Origin: Verrucomicrobia bacterium UBA2970
GTDB lineage: Bacteria; Verrucomicrobiota; Verrucomicrobiia; Limisphaerales; AAA164-E04
DNA length: 12,067 bases
Reading direction: 5' to 3'
NCBI GenBank assembly: GCA_002348345.1
Contig: DEAY01000150.1
Span: 1-12,067 of the forward strand
The number at the start of each line of letters is the position of its first letter. Positions within the stretch are counted from its first letter, which is position 1. Shown in pieces: positions 1 through 8,238 of this stretch. The notes beneath the pieces are model-generated. The model did not search any database, was not told the origin of the DNA, and worked only from the letters and a program-made list of their open reading frames with translations. A program made the translations under genes and the position numbers.

Positions 1-1314
1 TGGGAGGGGAAAGAGGCGGACAACCGGTTTGCGGTGGCCAGTGGCTTTGAATTCCTGGCGTCCATTCCGCGACGCTATGTCCAAAGTGTTTCGGAGCTGA
101 GTTTGACGCTATATGCCCCCGATGAGAAGCGCTCCATTGAGGTCGAACGGATCCAGCCTGGCTACCTTCATGCGCTTGAATTCTCCGAGGATGGAAACTG
201 GTTGGCAGCGGGTGGCTGGGATTACTTGATTCATTTGTGGCGGCCGGAATCGGGGCGCAAGATCGGGGTTTTGAAAGGGCAACTCGATGAGGTCTTTGCA
301 CTAGCCTTCTCTTCAAACAATCAAACCCTTGCATCGGGAGGGAAGGATGGGCGGGTTTATCTCTGGGACGTCCGATCGATTACCCCGCGTCCCGAGTTCG
401 AGACGATCAAGGTTTCGAGTCAGAATAATCCAGAAACGCAGCGGGTTCCCCGAATTCGATCCCGCGAGGATTTGAGGAATCGGGTTCCCCCTGACCTTTA
501 TACTCATTTCGCTTCAAACAATTTGGACTACTTTCTGCCCCGCTCCGGGAGGCGTCGCGGGGAACAGATCGCCCCCAATGGAAGATTCGTTGCCGACCGT
601 GTGGGCGAGGGAAAGGTGGAGATTTGGGATCTCCCGAAAGGGAAGTATCGGGCGAGTGTCGATGTTCCTGAGGCAATACATTCTTACTGGCGAGAAGACT
701 ACGATTTCATTGGATCGACTCAATTGGCTTATAGTCGGGCGGGCGAGATGCTCCTCTGGGACATCATCGAAAATCGAGAGGTGAGCACCGGGATTCAGGC
801 TCAATTTGAGCAATACAAGGGAGCCAGTGCTGATGGTCGGTTTTTGGCGGTCCTCCCGACCGATGATGAGGCCAGGATCGTCGTTTGGAACCTGGAAGAG
901 GGTAAGATTCAATCTGAACTGAGGGGGCTCAATCATCGTCCGAGTTCAGTGGTATTCTCGGCGGACGATCAGTTAGTCGCGGCGACGGGTTGGGACAAGC
1001 GTTGTTTCGTTTGGGATGTGCATTCGGGTGCCGTGGTGCATGAATTAACGGGGCACAAGCAGGGGATCGCCTCGGCCGCATTTTCAAGAGATGGAAGGAC
1101 CTTCGCTACCAGTAGCCCCGACGGTACCATTCGGCTCTGGCATCTCGAGACCGGGCGGGAGATGCTGTCCTTCCTTCCGGCACACTCTCGAGTGTGGCGA
1201 CTTAGCTTTTCGGCAGACGACAACCTCCTCCTCTTGAGTGGATATCGAAGTGCGCTGTTGCTTCGAGTGCCGGACAAGAAAGAAATCGAATCGAGCCCCT
1301 CTATTAGTCTTTGA
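1..1314 (+). CDS. WD40 repeat beta-propeller protein (5' partial)
   Basis: The reading frame is open to the left window edge, so the true start lies outside. A GTG at 34 is the first possible start inside, but the codons before it are also open, so I treat the gene as truncated. The visible 437 residues carry about seven WD40-like blades. Clear units contain FSEDGNWLAAGGWDYLIHLW, LASGGKDGRVYLWD, VEIWDL, IVVWNL, FSADDQLVAATGWDKRCFVW, FSRDGRTFATSSPDGTIRLW and a degenerate last blade ending in a hydrophobic LLLLSG segment. WD40 propellers are protein-interaction scaffolds and no catalytic residues are visible. In PVC bacteria such propellers are often C-terminal to a kinase or cytochrome domain; whether that holds here cannot be seen. 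The sigma-factor gene follows 8 bp after the stop, which suggests co-transcription and a possible regulatory link. The WD40 call is firm; the role is unknown. Confidence 0.88.
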   Translation, partial: WEGKEADNRFAVASGFEFLASIPRRYVQSVSELSLTLYAPDEKRSIEVERIQPGYLHALEFSEDGNWLAAGGWDYLIHLWRPESGRKIGVLKGQLDEVFALAFSSNNQTLASGGKDGRVYLWDVRSITPRPEFETIKVSSQNNPETQRVPRIRSREDLRNRVPPDLYTHFASNNLDYFLPRSGRRRGEQIAPNGRFVADRVGEGKVEIWDLPKGKYRASVDVPEAIHSYWREDYDFIGSTQLAYSRAGEMLLWDIIENREVSTGIQAQFEQYKGASADGRFLAVLPTDDEARIVVWNLEEGKIQSELRGLNHRPSSVVFSADDQLVAATGWDKRCFVWDVHSGAVVHELTGHKQGIASAAFSRDGRTFATSSPDGTIRLWHLETGREMLSFLPAHSRVWRLSFSADDNLLLLSGYRSALLLRVPDKKEIESSPSISL

Positions 1315-1322
1315 ACCGACGC

Positions 1323-2000
1323 ATGAATCCCCAGACCTCGACCGCTTCGGGCAGTCAGCCGGCCGCCGCACTGTCTTCCACTGAAGTCGCCCATCACGTG
1401 AATGAGGTGAAGCGTGGAAACGAGGATTCGGTCCGAGTCCTGATGGAGTTTCTCTACCCTTTTGTCGCCAAGATCATGAATGCTCGGTTGCGGTATCGGG
1501 AGAGCAAGGAAGATGTTTCTCAGGAAATATTCATTCGGGTGTTTTCCAAGATCGAGCAGTACTCCGGCAAGGTGCCGTTTCATCACTGGGTGAGTCGGAT
1601 TGCCGTCAATACCTGCACAACCGCCTATCACCGTGCCAAGGCCAGGCAGGAACTACGGATCGCCGACCTGTCCGAGGAGGAAGCCCGAGTGGTTGAGAGC
1701 ATCAAGGCGACTGCCGAAGAGGCTTCCCCATCGGATCAATTGGCGGCCCGCGAACTGGTCGACAAACTTCTCGCCTCTTTAAGGCCGGAGGATCAGTTGG
1801 TGATCCGCCTGGTCTACCTCAGCGGCTATAGTCACCAGCAGGTGAGCGACCTCACGGGCTGGAGTGTGTCCTTGGCAAAGGTGCGCGCTTTTCGGGCCCG
1901 TCAACGGTTGCGTCGAACCTTGGCGAAACTGACGGCGGACCCGGATCCGATCCCGAGGGTCGCCGGAGTCTTTGATGGCCTTGTCGGGAACGCCGCCTAG
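1323..2000 (+). CDS. ECF-type RNA polymerase sigma-70 factor
   Basis: A 225-residue sigma-70 family protein of the extracytoplasmic-function type, expected to bind core RNA polymerase and direct it to a special promoter set. Region 2 spans about residues 33-105 and includes EDVSQEIFIRVFSKIEQYSG and the helix HHWVSRIAVNTCTTAYHR. Region 4 spans about 145-202, with LRPEDQLVIRLVYLSGYSHQ followed by a helix-turn-helix (VSDLTGWSVSLAKVRAFRAR). Regions 1 and 3 are absent, as usual for ECF factors. A 20-residue Ser/Ala/Thr-rich N-terminal tail and a short C-terminal tail flank the core. The ATG at 1323 is preferred; a TTG at 1311 overlapping the WD40 stop would add four residues. Neither start has a Shine-Dalgarno sequence. 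No anti-sigma gene follows; the nearest partner candidate is the WD40 protein just upstream. Family call firm; regulon unknown. Confidence 0.93.
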   Translation: MNPQTSTASGSQPAAALSSTEVAHHVNEVKRGNEDSVRVLMEFLYPFVAKIMNARLRYRESKEDVSQEIFIRVFSKIEQYSGKVPFHHWVSRIAVNTCTTAYHRAKARQELRIADLSEEEARVVESIKATAEEASPSDQLAARELVDKLLASLRPEDQLVIRLVYLSGYSHQQVSDLTGWSVSLAKVRAFRARQRLRRTLAKLTADPDPIPRVAGVFDGLVGNAA

Positions 2001-2214
2001 CCAGAGTCGTCGTCTCCGATCAACCGGTTTTTCAAGTTGACCGGATTGGCTTCCTCACGGGTTGGGCGCCCAGGGTGCGGAGTCCGGATGTCAATGAGGA
2101 GCCTCCTCCATCGAGGCTTCAACGGAGGCGAGGGGTTCCGCACATTTGGTTCCATCACCAGCCGAAGCGACCAACGCCTCTTCTCCCGGGAGGGGGGTGC
2201 TGGGCATTTAGGGA
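2001..2214 (+). other. Intergenic region between sigma factor and FAD oxidoreductase
   Basis: These 214 bases hold no convincing gene: short frames here have no recognisable protein character. A perfect 10-bp palindrome, CTCCCGGGAG, lies at 2183-2192 about 22 bases before the downstream TTG start; having no loop, it could be a protein-binding site rather than a hairpin. A TTGACC at 2036-2041 resembles a -35 box but I find no acceptable -10 box at the right distance. The stretch probably contains the oxidoreductase promoter, but I cannot place it. Confidence 0.3.
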
Positions 2215-3834
2215 TTGTCGTGGAAAGGTCGAATCGTTTATGACGGCAGGGTGAGGGGTGGCAAGTCACAGATCGTCGAGGTCGTTGTTTCGGTGGATGA
2301 GGTGGACCAACCGAAAGCTTGGGAGGAGGCGGTTCGGCGGGTCTTGGGGATCGGTTCAGAGCGTCCCCTCGGGTTGAGGTTAGTGAGGCGATCGATCGAC
2401 GCCCGTCAACGGCACATCAAGTTTCAGCTTCGATTTGAAGTGGCGATTGATGGCGCGTTGCCTGAGCCAGAGGTGCCGACCATTGAACTTCCCAGCCCGC
2501 AGGGCCATGCCAAGCGGGTGGTCGTCGTCGGTTGCGGTCCCGCGGGTTTGTTTGCGGGGCTCCGGTTGCTTCAATTGGGCCTTCGCCCGGTCATTGTGGA
2601 ACGGGGTAAGGAGGCTTCCCTTCGTCGCTTTGACCTGGCTCCCATTCTGAGAAAAGGGGTCGTCTTCGAGGATTCCAATTATTGCTTTGGTGAAGGAGGG
2701 GCCGGCACCTTCTCAGACGGAAAACTCTATACCCGCGCCAAGAAGCGGGGTCCGGTGAGCGAGGTCTACGAGGCACTGGTTGCTCATGGAGCGCCATCTG
2801 AGATCCTGATCGATGCACATCCCCACATTGGATCGAACCGATTGCCCAAGGTGGTGATGAGCCTCCGGCGCCAGTTGACGGCATCCGGGGGAGAGGTTCG
2901 TTTTGAAACGAGAGTCACGGACTTCATGCAAGAGGGCGGTCGGATCAGGGGGGTCGTGGCCCGGGATGGTCGAGAGATCGCGGGAGACGCGGTCATCTTG
3001 GCGACCGGCCATTCCGCCCGGGATATCTACTGGCTTCTTCAGCGCCACGGACTGTTGCTGGAACGTAAGCCCTTCGCCATGGGAATGCGGATTGAGCATC
3101 CTCAGGGACTGATTGATCAGCTCCAGTATCGGATTCCTCGGAGCGAGAGACGTCCGGTTCAATTGCCGGCCGCCAGCTACCAGTTGGCGACAACCGTGCG
3201 AAAGCGGGGGGTCCACTCGTTTTGCATGTGCCCAGGAGGATTCATTGTTCCTGCTTCGACTTCCGATGACGAGGTGGTGGTCAATGGGATGAGTCTCTCA
3301 AAGCGCGACTCGCCCTTTGCCAACAGTGGCTTTGTGGTCAGTGTTCACCCCGAGGACACCAACGCCTACGAAGAAGAATTCGGTCCGCTGGCCGGACTTG
3401 CCTTTCAGCGAGAGCTCGAGCGAAAGGCGAAAGCCGCGGGAGGGGGAGGGCAGCGGGCTCCGGCACAGCGAGTCTGCGACTTTATCGCGGGCCGAGCCTC
3501 CGAATCGTTGCCCTCCACGAGTTATTTTCCTGGCGTGAATTCAGCGAGACTCGACCAGCTTCTTCCCCCGTCAATGGTGCAACGGTTGCAAAAGGGACTC
3601 CAGTGGTTTGGCCAGAATCGGGAAGGATATGCCGGGGAGGAAGGCTTGCTGGTAGGGTTTGAGACGCGGACCAGCTCGCCCCTTCGGGTGCCCCGAGATG
3701 AGGAGACGCTACAGCATCCCCAACTGGATCGGCTTTTTCCTTGTGGCGAAGGGGCCGGTTATGCGGGCGGCATCGTCAGTGCCGCCCTTGACGGGAGGCG
3801 TTGTGCGGAGGCGGTGGCACAGGCGCTGCGGTGA
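2215..3834 (+). CDS. FAD-dependent oxidoreductase (COG2509-like dehydrogenase)
   Basis: A 539-residue cytoplasmic flavoprotein of the group annotated as uncharacterised FAD-dependent dehydrogenases. The N-terminal 90 residues form the small alpha/beta domain typical of the group, with the hallmark LVRRSIDARQ at about 57-65. A Rossmann dinucleotide-binding motif follows: VVVVGCGPAGLFAG at 102-115, with the ribose-binding acid at the end of strand 2 (VIVERG, E129). GEGGAGTFSDGKLYTR at 159-174 and the closing FAD contact PCGEGAGYAGGIVSAALDG at 509-527 are also diagnostic. ATGHSARD at 263-270 is the second conserved FAD motif. Length matches the family (about 520-550). Only two in-frame starts exist after the stop at 2209-2211: TTG 2215 and GTG 2251, the latter giving 527 residues with GGCAGG just upstream. 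GTG may be the true start. The substrate is unknown and the neighbours give no clue. The family is confident, the reaction is not. Confidence 0.9.
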   Translation: MSWKGRIVYDGRVRGGKSQIVEVVVSVDEVDQPKAWEEAVRRVLGIGSERPLGLRLVRRSIDARQRHIKFQLRFEVAIDGALPEPEVPTIELPSPQGHAKRVVVVGCGPAGLFAGLRLLQLGLRPVIVERGKEASLRRFDLAPILRKGVVFEDSNYCFGEGGAGTFSDGKLYTRAKKRGPVSEVYEALVAHGAPSEILIDAHPHIGSNRLPKVVMSLRRQLTASGGEVRFETRVTDFMQEGGRIRGVVARDGREIAGDAVILATGHSARDIYWLLQRHGLLLERKPFAMGMRIEHPQGLIDQLQYRIPRSERRPVQLPAASYQLATTVRKRGVHSFCMCPGGFIVPASTSDDEVVVNGMSLSKRDSPFANSGFVVSVHPEDTNAYEEEFGPLAGLAFQRELERKAKAAGGGGQRAPAQRVCDFIAGRASESLPSTSYFPGVNSARLDQLLPPSMVQRLQKGLQWFGQNREGYAGEEGLLVGFETRTSSPLRVPRDEETLQHPQLDRLFPCGEGAGYAGGIVSAALDGRRCAEAVAQALR

Positions 3835-3931
3835 GGCAGGGGGATCAATTCCTTATTGGGTTGGTGAGAAGCGGGATGGGGTTTCCGAACGAGGACGATC
3901 GTTTCAAGGACGGAAAACCGGGTGGGCAGCT

Positions 3932-6900
3932 TCACGGGATCCCGTTCGCCGTGGGCGGCTTTGGGCTTTGAAGATAACGAACGAGATCGGCGATCTGGTC
4001 GAGAGGAAGCCCGTCGAAAAGTCCGGTGGGCATGAGTGAGGTTTGAGTCCGTTCCTGGCTGATGATGTCGCCTCGACGGAGATCGACGTGGGTGCCTCCG
4101 GGAAGAGCCACCCGAATCCGGTCAGGTGTTTGATCACGGACGAGGCCGCTCACGACCGTTCCGTCCTTGAGTTTGAACACCTGCACAAGGTAATCCATCC
4201 CCACCACCGCGCTTGGGGTGAGGACATTCTCCAGGAGGTAGCTCAGATTGGACCGGTTGGATCCGGTCAGGTCCGGTCCCAGAGCGATCCCTTCCCCGAA
4301 GAGTTCATGGCATTGACCGCACAGTTGGCGGTAGAGAGAGCGCCCTCGGGAGGCGTCGGCGGCCGAGAGGACGGCCGGATTCAGTTTTCGATTCCACTCG
4401 TTCATGGCCTCCTCCAGTGATTCCCGATCGAGCTCCCGGGCTCCCCGAATCCAGTTCTTGTCAATCAATGCGGAGACTTGGGGGTGGTTGAGTCTGGCAA
4501 ACTGATCGAGCAACGTCGGCGAAACGAGGGCCGCTGGCAGCATTTTGGCCTCGACGGCTTCGAGAAGGACGAGCGCCATTTCAGGATGGGATGCGAGAAG
4601 TTGGATCGTCTCGGTCCGCTCCGCGGCGGTCATTGAATCGACTTGTTGAACCAAGGCCCGGGCGGTTTCCGGTCCCGGTGCCGACCGGAGGGCTCGGAGG
4701 GCGGTGCCTCGAAGGCGCGGTTGACGAAGAAGGGGACGTGCCAAGGCACCGAGTTGCGGGTCTCCCCCCAGTTGGAGGAGGCGAAGGGCTTCCAGCCGTA
4801 CTGCGGGGCGACCTGGTTTCTGAAGTTGGGATCGCCAGTAGGGGAAAAAGTCTGCGTCTTGGAATCTCACTCCCAGCCGGTTCAAGACCTCGCTTAAGTC
4901 GGCGTTGGTTTCAACCAACGCCTCGCCCCGCGCGCGGGCGGCCGGCCAACCGGCTGGGGTCGGGATGGCGGAAAGATTGCTCATGGCCTGGAGCAGGTTG
5001 TGACCCGTTTGTTGGTAGGCTACCGCATCGGAGGCGTTGACTAAGGATGCCAGAAGAGCGTTTCGGCCGTCCGGGGTGGCCGAGGCCCGGCGGGTGGCAA
5101 ACGCCCGGAGTTGTCCCCAGCCACTCGACTCCACCATCGCCATGGTCCGGTTCAGATCGACTTCGATCAGCGGTTCAATCCCGTACCAAATCAAGCTCGG
5201 AAGATTGCGGTCGTGCCGGGATCCCTGGTGTCGGAGCAGGGCGTTGGCGAGGGGCCAGCGCTGATGGTGCGGAAGACGTTGGAGAAGTGAGGCCAAATAG
5301 CGTTGCACGACGAGTGACTCCTCCTCGGCGGCAAGGGTGGCAAGATGATTTAGGACCAATGGTTCCAACGGTCTTTTGGATTCTCCAAGGAATTGGACCG
5401 TCCAGGCTCGAATGTGCTCATCAGAATCGGTGAGGTGCTGAAGCAGGTCGTCAGGGGTAAGCAGTCCGCACACATGGGACGTCCACAGCACTCGCAGGCG
5501 AATGGTTTTGTTGGTGAAGTGGGTTTGTTCGAGGCTCTTGAGTGCCTGACCCAGGGCCTTCGCTTGGAACCTTTCTGCCGCCGACCGCTCCTGGAGCACT
5601 CGCTGAGCGTGCCGGGCGATAACCGCATTGGAAGAAGCGAGGTGTTGAACCAGTTCCCGGTCCGATTCCATCGGAAGCGTGAGTCGGGTGGATTGGACCG
5701 GGCCGTAGCGAGCACGGAAAATCCTCCCGTTTGAGCGGTCCCACATCTCATCGTTGCGATGATGACAAGTTTGGGGGTCGACCCAGTCCGAGAAGTAGAG
5801 GGCCCCTCCGGGTCCCAGCATCAGGCTTACTCCGATGAAGTCGTGGTTTTGGGTGAAGAGAAAATCGGGTTGGTGTCGTGCCACATACCCGGAGCCGTCC
5901 CTCTGGAGAGATTCCCTTACGAGGCGATGCCCATGGAGGTTGCTGAAGAAGGGCTGACCGCGGAATGGTTTCGGGAAGTTCGCTGCCTGATAGATGGCCA
6001 ATCCACTGTGGGCATGCCCCCCGCCGAGAGTCGACGTGGCGGCGGGTGCAGGCGGCCGGGTGATTTTGTTGTCACCCCAGAATGCGTGTTCTTGGATCGG
6101 GCCTGCATAATGGGCGTGGTCCGCGATGGAGTCGAGTTCTCGGTAGGTGAACGGATTGAAATGTTGACCGGCCTGCCGGATGTAGCGGCCGCCTTGGATC
6201 ATGTGGAAGAAATGGGGGATGACGCAGGCACTGATAAAGAAGTCTCCGGTTTCGTTGAAATCGATCCCCCAGGGATTGCTCGTGCCGTGGGCAAAGACTT
6301 CAAACTCGTGCCGGATGGGATGATAGCGCCAAACCCCGGCGTTGAGTGGGGTTCGGTCGGCCTCGGCGGTGCCGGGGCGGCCCACATTGGAATGGGTGAA
6401 GATGCCGTGGCACCCGTAAAGCCAACCATCCGGCCCCCAGGTGAAACTGTTCAGGGTTTCATGGGTATCCTGATAACCCCAGCCATCCAGAAGGACGGTG
6501 GGTTGGGCGTCGGGCCGGTCATCGCCGTCGGCGTCGGGATAGAAGAGCAAGTCAGGCGCCGCCCCGACCCAGACTCCTCCAAAACCAAGCTCCAGCCCGC
6601 TGCCCAGGTTGATCCCCTCGACAAACACCTTTTGGTGGTCAAAGTTGCCGTCGCGATTGCGATCCTCGAGGATGAGAATGCGATCCTTTCCCTGACCCTC
6701 AGGGGCACGGGTGGGATAGGTGTGCCCTTCGAGGATCCAGATTCTTCCCCTCGCGTCAAAGCACATTGCGATGGGTTGAGCGATGTCCGGCTCCGAGGCG
6801 ATGAGGTCGACTTCAAATCCGGGTGGCAATTGGATCCGTCTCAAGGCTTCTGGGGCGGAAAGCCCGGTTTGATAGTCGTCCTGGCGTCGGTCATCGGGCG

Positions 6901-8107
6901 CCTTCCAGCGAGCTGTGGCCTGACGGGAAGGGTCGTTCTGCTGTCGATGGATGGTGAGGCCGAGCTTGTTGGCTGAAATGACATCGGGGAGGCCGTTGCC
7001 ATCGACATCCGCGATCGTGACGCTCATGCCGATTCCGCTTTGGTTGCTGATGAGATGGGGAATCCATTCGATTCCTTCAGGCCGGCGAACACACCGAAAC
7101 CAATAGACCACCGGTTCCTGATGAGCGCCGGGATCGCTCCCATTGTGACCCTTCCAGCGCTTTCCGGTGATGAAATCGACCACGCCATCTTGGTCGATAT
7201 CTGCTTGAGCCATGCCGTGGGCTTGCGAGAAGGCGACGCCGTAGGGATTCTCGGTGGACGACTTCCCGATGATATCGTGGCGAGCAAAGGTCTCGAGATC
7301 GAGTTGTTCGAACCAGGCAATCCCGTAGCCGTGTGCCGCGAGGGAAGTGATGATGTCGGCGTCCCCATCGGAATCCACATCCTGAATCAGGATCTGGGCG
7401 CCGCCGGGAAAGCGGGATCGTGTCCAAGGCCGCTGCGTCCACGGCGAGTGACGGGGCTGTGATGGATGTTCCCACCAGGAATGGCGATCGATCAGGTCGG
7501 GCCGCCCGTCCCCGTTGAGATCACCCACTCCCAAGCCGTGACCGAATGATTGATGGGTTAACCCGGGCACGGAGACGGGATGCCACTCCCATGGTTCGAG
7601 GGGATCGGAGCCGGCTTGATAGTATCCATAAGCGGTGTTCCGGGAACAGACCAACTCGGGCAATCGGCCTGGAATCAGATCAACCAGCGTGGGGGCTTCA
7701 TGCCCGACCGGATTGGCGATCTCGTAGGTGGACCATGTCTGGGCGTTCCTCGGGTTCCCTGGGTTGAGGTGAATGGTGGCTTGAGTGCCAGGGAATCCAA
7801 TGATCAAGACGTCGTTCATGCCGTCTCCATTGAAGTCATGAACAAAACTGAAGAAGTTGTCGCTGAAGGCATCCTGTCGGGCCGGTTTTGGAGGATAGAG
7901 GGTGAATCGGTCGTCGAAGTTTGGTCCCGCGTACCAGTAGGGACCGCTGATCAGGTCTCCATTCCCGTCGCCGTCCAGGTCGCCAAAACTGGCGCCTTCC
8001 GAGAGGTAGCGGGAGTCCAATTCTTGATGAAGCCACACGTCGCTTGCAAAACCGAGATGGGGAACGATCAGGGCGAGGATGACGAGGGTTCGAAGTTGAG
8101 TTTCCAT
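3932..8107 (-). CDS. PVC-type exported dehydrogenase with VCBS, HEAT and haem-binding domains
   Basis: A 1391-residue exported multidomain protein. Residues 1-21 are a signal peptide (METQLRTLVILALIVPHLGF, then ASD). Residues about 38-390 form an FG-GAP/VCBS propeller with six calcium-loop-like motifs: DLDGDGNGD 43, DFNGDGMND 91, DLNGDGRPD 196, DVDSDGDAD 243, DIDQDGVVD 303, DVDGNGLPD 367. Residues about 416-800 form the PVC 'putative membrane-bound dehydrogenase' propeller, beginning LSAPEALRRIQLPPGFEVDL. Residues about 815-1230 are helical and HEAT-like. The C-terminus is the PVC haem-binding domain with CGQCH at 1263-1267 (4307-4321) and a likely axial Met1359 in SLMPTGL. It is probably a periplasmic or surface protein that oxidises an unknown, perhaps carbohydrate, substrate and passes electrons to its c-type haem. 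The start at 8107 is chosen because it places the signal peptide at the N-terminus; the upstream ATG at 8164 would add 19 unlikely residues. It is the last gene of the minus-strand run. Confidence 0.93.
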   Translation of the reverse strand: METQLRTLVILALIVPHLGFASDVWLHQELDSRYLSEGASFGDLDGDGNGDLISGPYWYAGPNFDDRFTLYPPKPARQDAFSDNFFSFVHDFNGDGMNDVLIIGFPGTQATIHLNPGNPRNAQTWSTYEIANPVGHEAPTLVDLIPGRLPELVCSRNTAYGYYQAGSDPLEPWEWHPVSVPGLTHQSFGHGLGVGDLNGDGRPDLIDRHSWWEHPSQPRHSPWTQRPWTRSRFPGGAQILIQDVDSDGDADIITSLAAHGYGIAWFEQLDLETFARHDIIGKSSTENPYGVAFSQAHGMAQADIDQDGVVDFITGKRWKGHNGSDPGAHQEPVVYWFRCVRRPEGIEWIPHLISNQSGIGMSVTIADVDGNGLPDVISANKLGLTIHRQQNDPSRQATARWKAPDDRRQDDYQTGLSAPEALRRIQLPPGFEVDLIASEPDIAQPIAMCFDARGRIWILEGHTYPTRAPEGQGKDRILILEDRNRDGNFDHQKVFVEGINLGSGLELGFGGVWVGAAPDLLFYPDADGDDRPDAQPTVLLDGWGYQDTHETLNSFTWGPDGWLYGCHGIFTHSNVGRPGTAEADRTPLNAGVWRYHPIRHEFEVFAHGTSNPWGIDFNETGDFFISACVIPHFFHMIQGGRYIRQAGQHFNPFTYRELDSIADHAHYAGPIQEHAFWGDNKITRPPAPAATSTLGGGHAHSGLAIYQAANFPKPFRGQPFFSNLHGHRLVRESLQRDGSGYVARHQPDFLFTQNHDFIGVSLMLGPGGALYFSDWVDPQTCHHRNDEMWDRSNGRIFRARYGPVQSTRLTLPMESDRELVQHLASSNAVIARHAQRVLQERSAAERFQAKALGQALKSLEQTHFTNKTIRLRVLWTSHVCGLLTPDDLLQHLTDSDEHIRAWTVQFLGESKRPLEPLVLNHLATLAAEEESLVVQRYLASLLQRLPHHQRWPLANALLRHQGSRHDRNLPSLIWYGIEPLIEVDLNRTMAMVESSGWGQLRAFATRRASATPDGRNALLASLVNASDAVAYQQTGHNLLQAMSNLSAIPTPAGWPAARARGEALVETNADLSEVLNRLGVRFQDADFFPYWRSQLQKPGRPAVRLEALRLLQLGGDPQLGALARPLLRQPRLRGTALRALRSAPGPETARALVQQVDSMTAAERTETIQLLASHPEMALVLLEAVEAKMLPAALVSPTLLDQFARLNHPQVSALIDKNWIRGARELDRESLEEAMNEWNRKLNPAVLSAADASRGRSLYRQLCGQCHELFGEGIALGPDLTGSNRSNLSYLLENVLTPSAVVGMDYLVQVFKLKDGTVVSGLVRDQTPDRIRVALPGGTHVDLRRGDIISQERTQTSLMPTGLFDGLPLDQIADLVRYLQSPKPPTANGIP

Positions 8108-8159
8108 GAAAGGGTGTGGCTTCAGACGACATAAGAGAATAGGAATCCGATGAAGGTTT

Positions 8160-8200
8160 GTCATCCCTGGAAAACAGGATCGAGGGCGTCATGGGATGAC
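8160..8200 (-). promoter_or_regulatory. Alternative 8-bp pairing that would exclude the hairpin at 8183-8205
   Basis: GTCATCCC at 8160-8167 is the exact reverse complement of GGGATGAC at 8193-8200. The latter spans the loop and one arm of the strong hairpin at 8183-8205, so the two structures cannot form together. In the minus-strand transcript the 3' partner reads GGGATGAC and includes the upstream ATG at 8164. This layout resembles an attenuator or leader switch ahead of the large dehydrogenase gene, but an 8-bp match in a 41-bp span could be chance. Confidence 0.22.
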
Positions 8201-8205
8201 GCCCT
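8183..8205 (-). terminator. Strong intergenic hairpin, terminator-like
   Basis: AGGGCGTCAT (8183-8192) and ATGACGCCCT (8196-8205) are perfect 10-bp inverted repeats around a GGG loop, in the gap between the ceramidase-like gene (stop at 8239) and the large dehydrogenase gene (start at 8107). On the minus strand the stem is followed by CGATCCTGTTTTCC: a four-T run, but delayed by eight bases, so it is a weak match to a classical intrinsic terminator. It may partly end transcription after the ceramidase-like gene, protect a 3' end, or act in the leader of the dehydrogenase gene. Confidence 0.45.
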
Positions 8206-8238
8206 GGGTCCCGAGGCTTACTGGCTAAGGAAGGAAGA

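Noticed and set aside
1311..1322. TTG start of the sigma factor overlapping the WD40 stop
   Set aside because: The ATG four codons later is the better start and nothing conserved is lost; the overlap remains possible but is unsupported.
2037..2243. 68-codon open frame before the oxidoreductase gene
   Set aside because: No recognisable protein features, and it overlaps the start of the oxidoreductase in another frame.
3765..3787. GGGCGGCA/TGCCGCCC 8-bp hairpin near the end of the oxidoreductase gene
   Set aside because: It is inside the coding sequence and encodes the conserved FAD motif AGGIVSAAL; it has no T-run and lies 45 bases before the stop.
3888..3903. AACGA/TCGTT stem in the gap between the convergent genes
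   Set aside because: Only five AT-rich base pairs and a short T-run, too weak to call a terminator.
3934..3945. Perfect 12-bp palindrome ACGGGATCCCGT at the end of the large dehydrogenase gene
   Set aside because: It has no loop, lies over the last codons and stop, and has no second copy that I noticed; probably chance.
5759..6976. A 405-codon open frame on the plus strand
   Set aside because: It lies wholly antisense to the VCBS-dehydrogenase part of the 1391-residue gene, shows no domain, and its composition mirrors the codon bias of the real gene opposite.
8108..8164. N-terminal extension of the large dehydrogenase from the ATG at 8164
   Set aside because: It would bury the signal peptide behind 19 extra residues; the ATG at 8107 gives a normal export signal.
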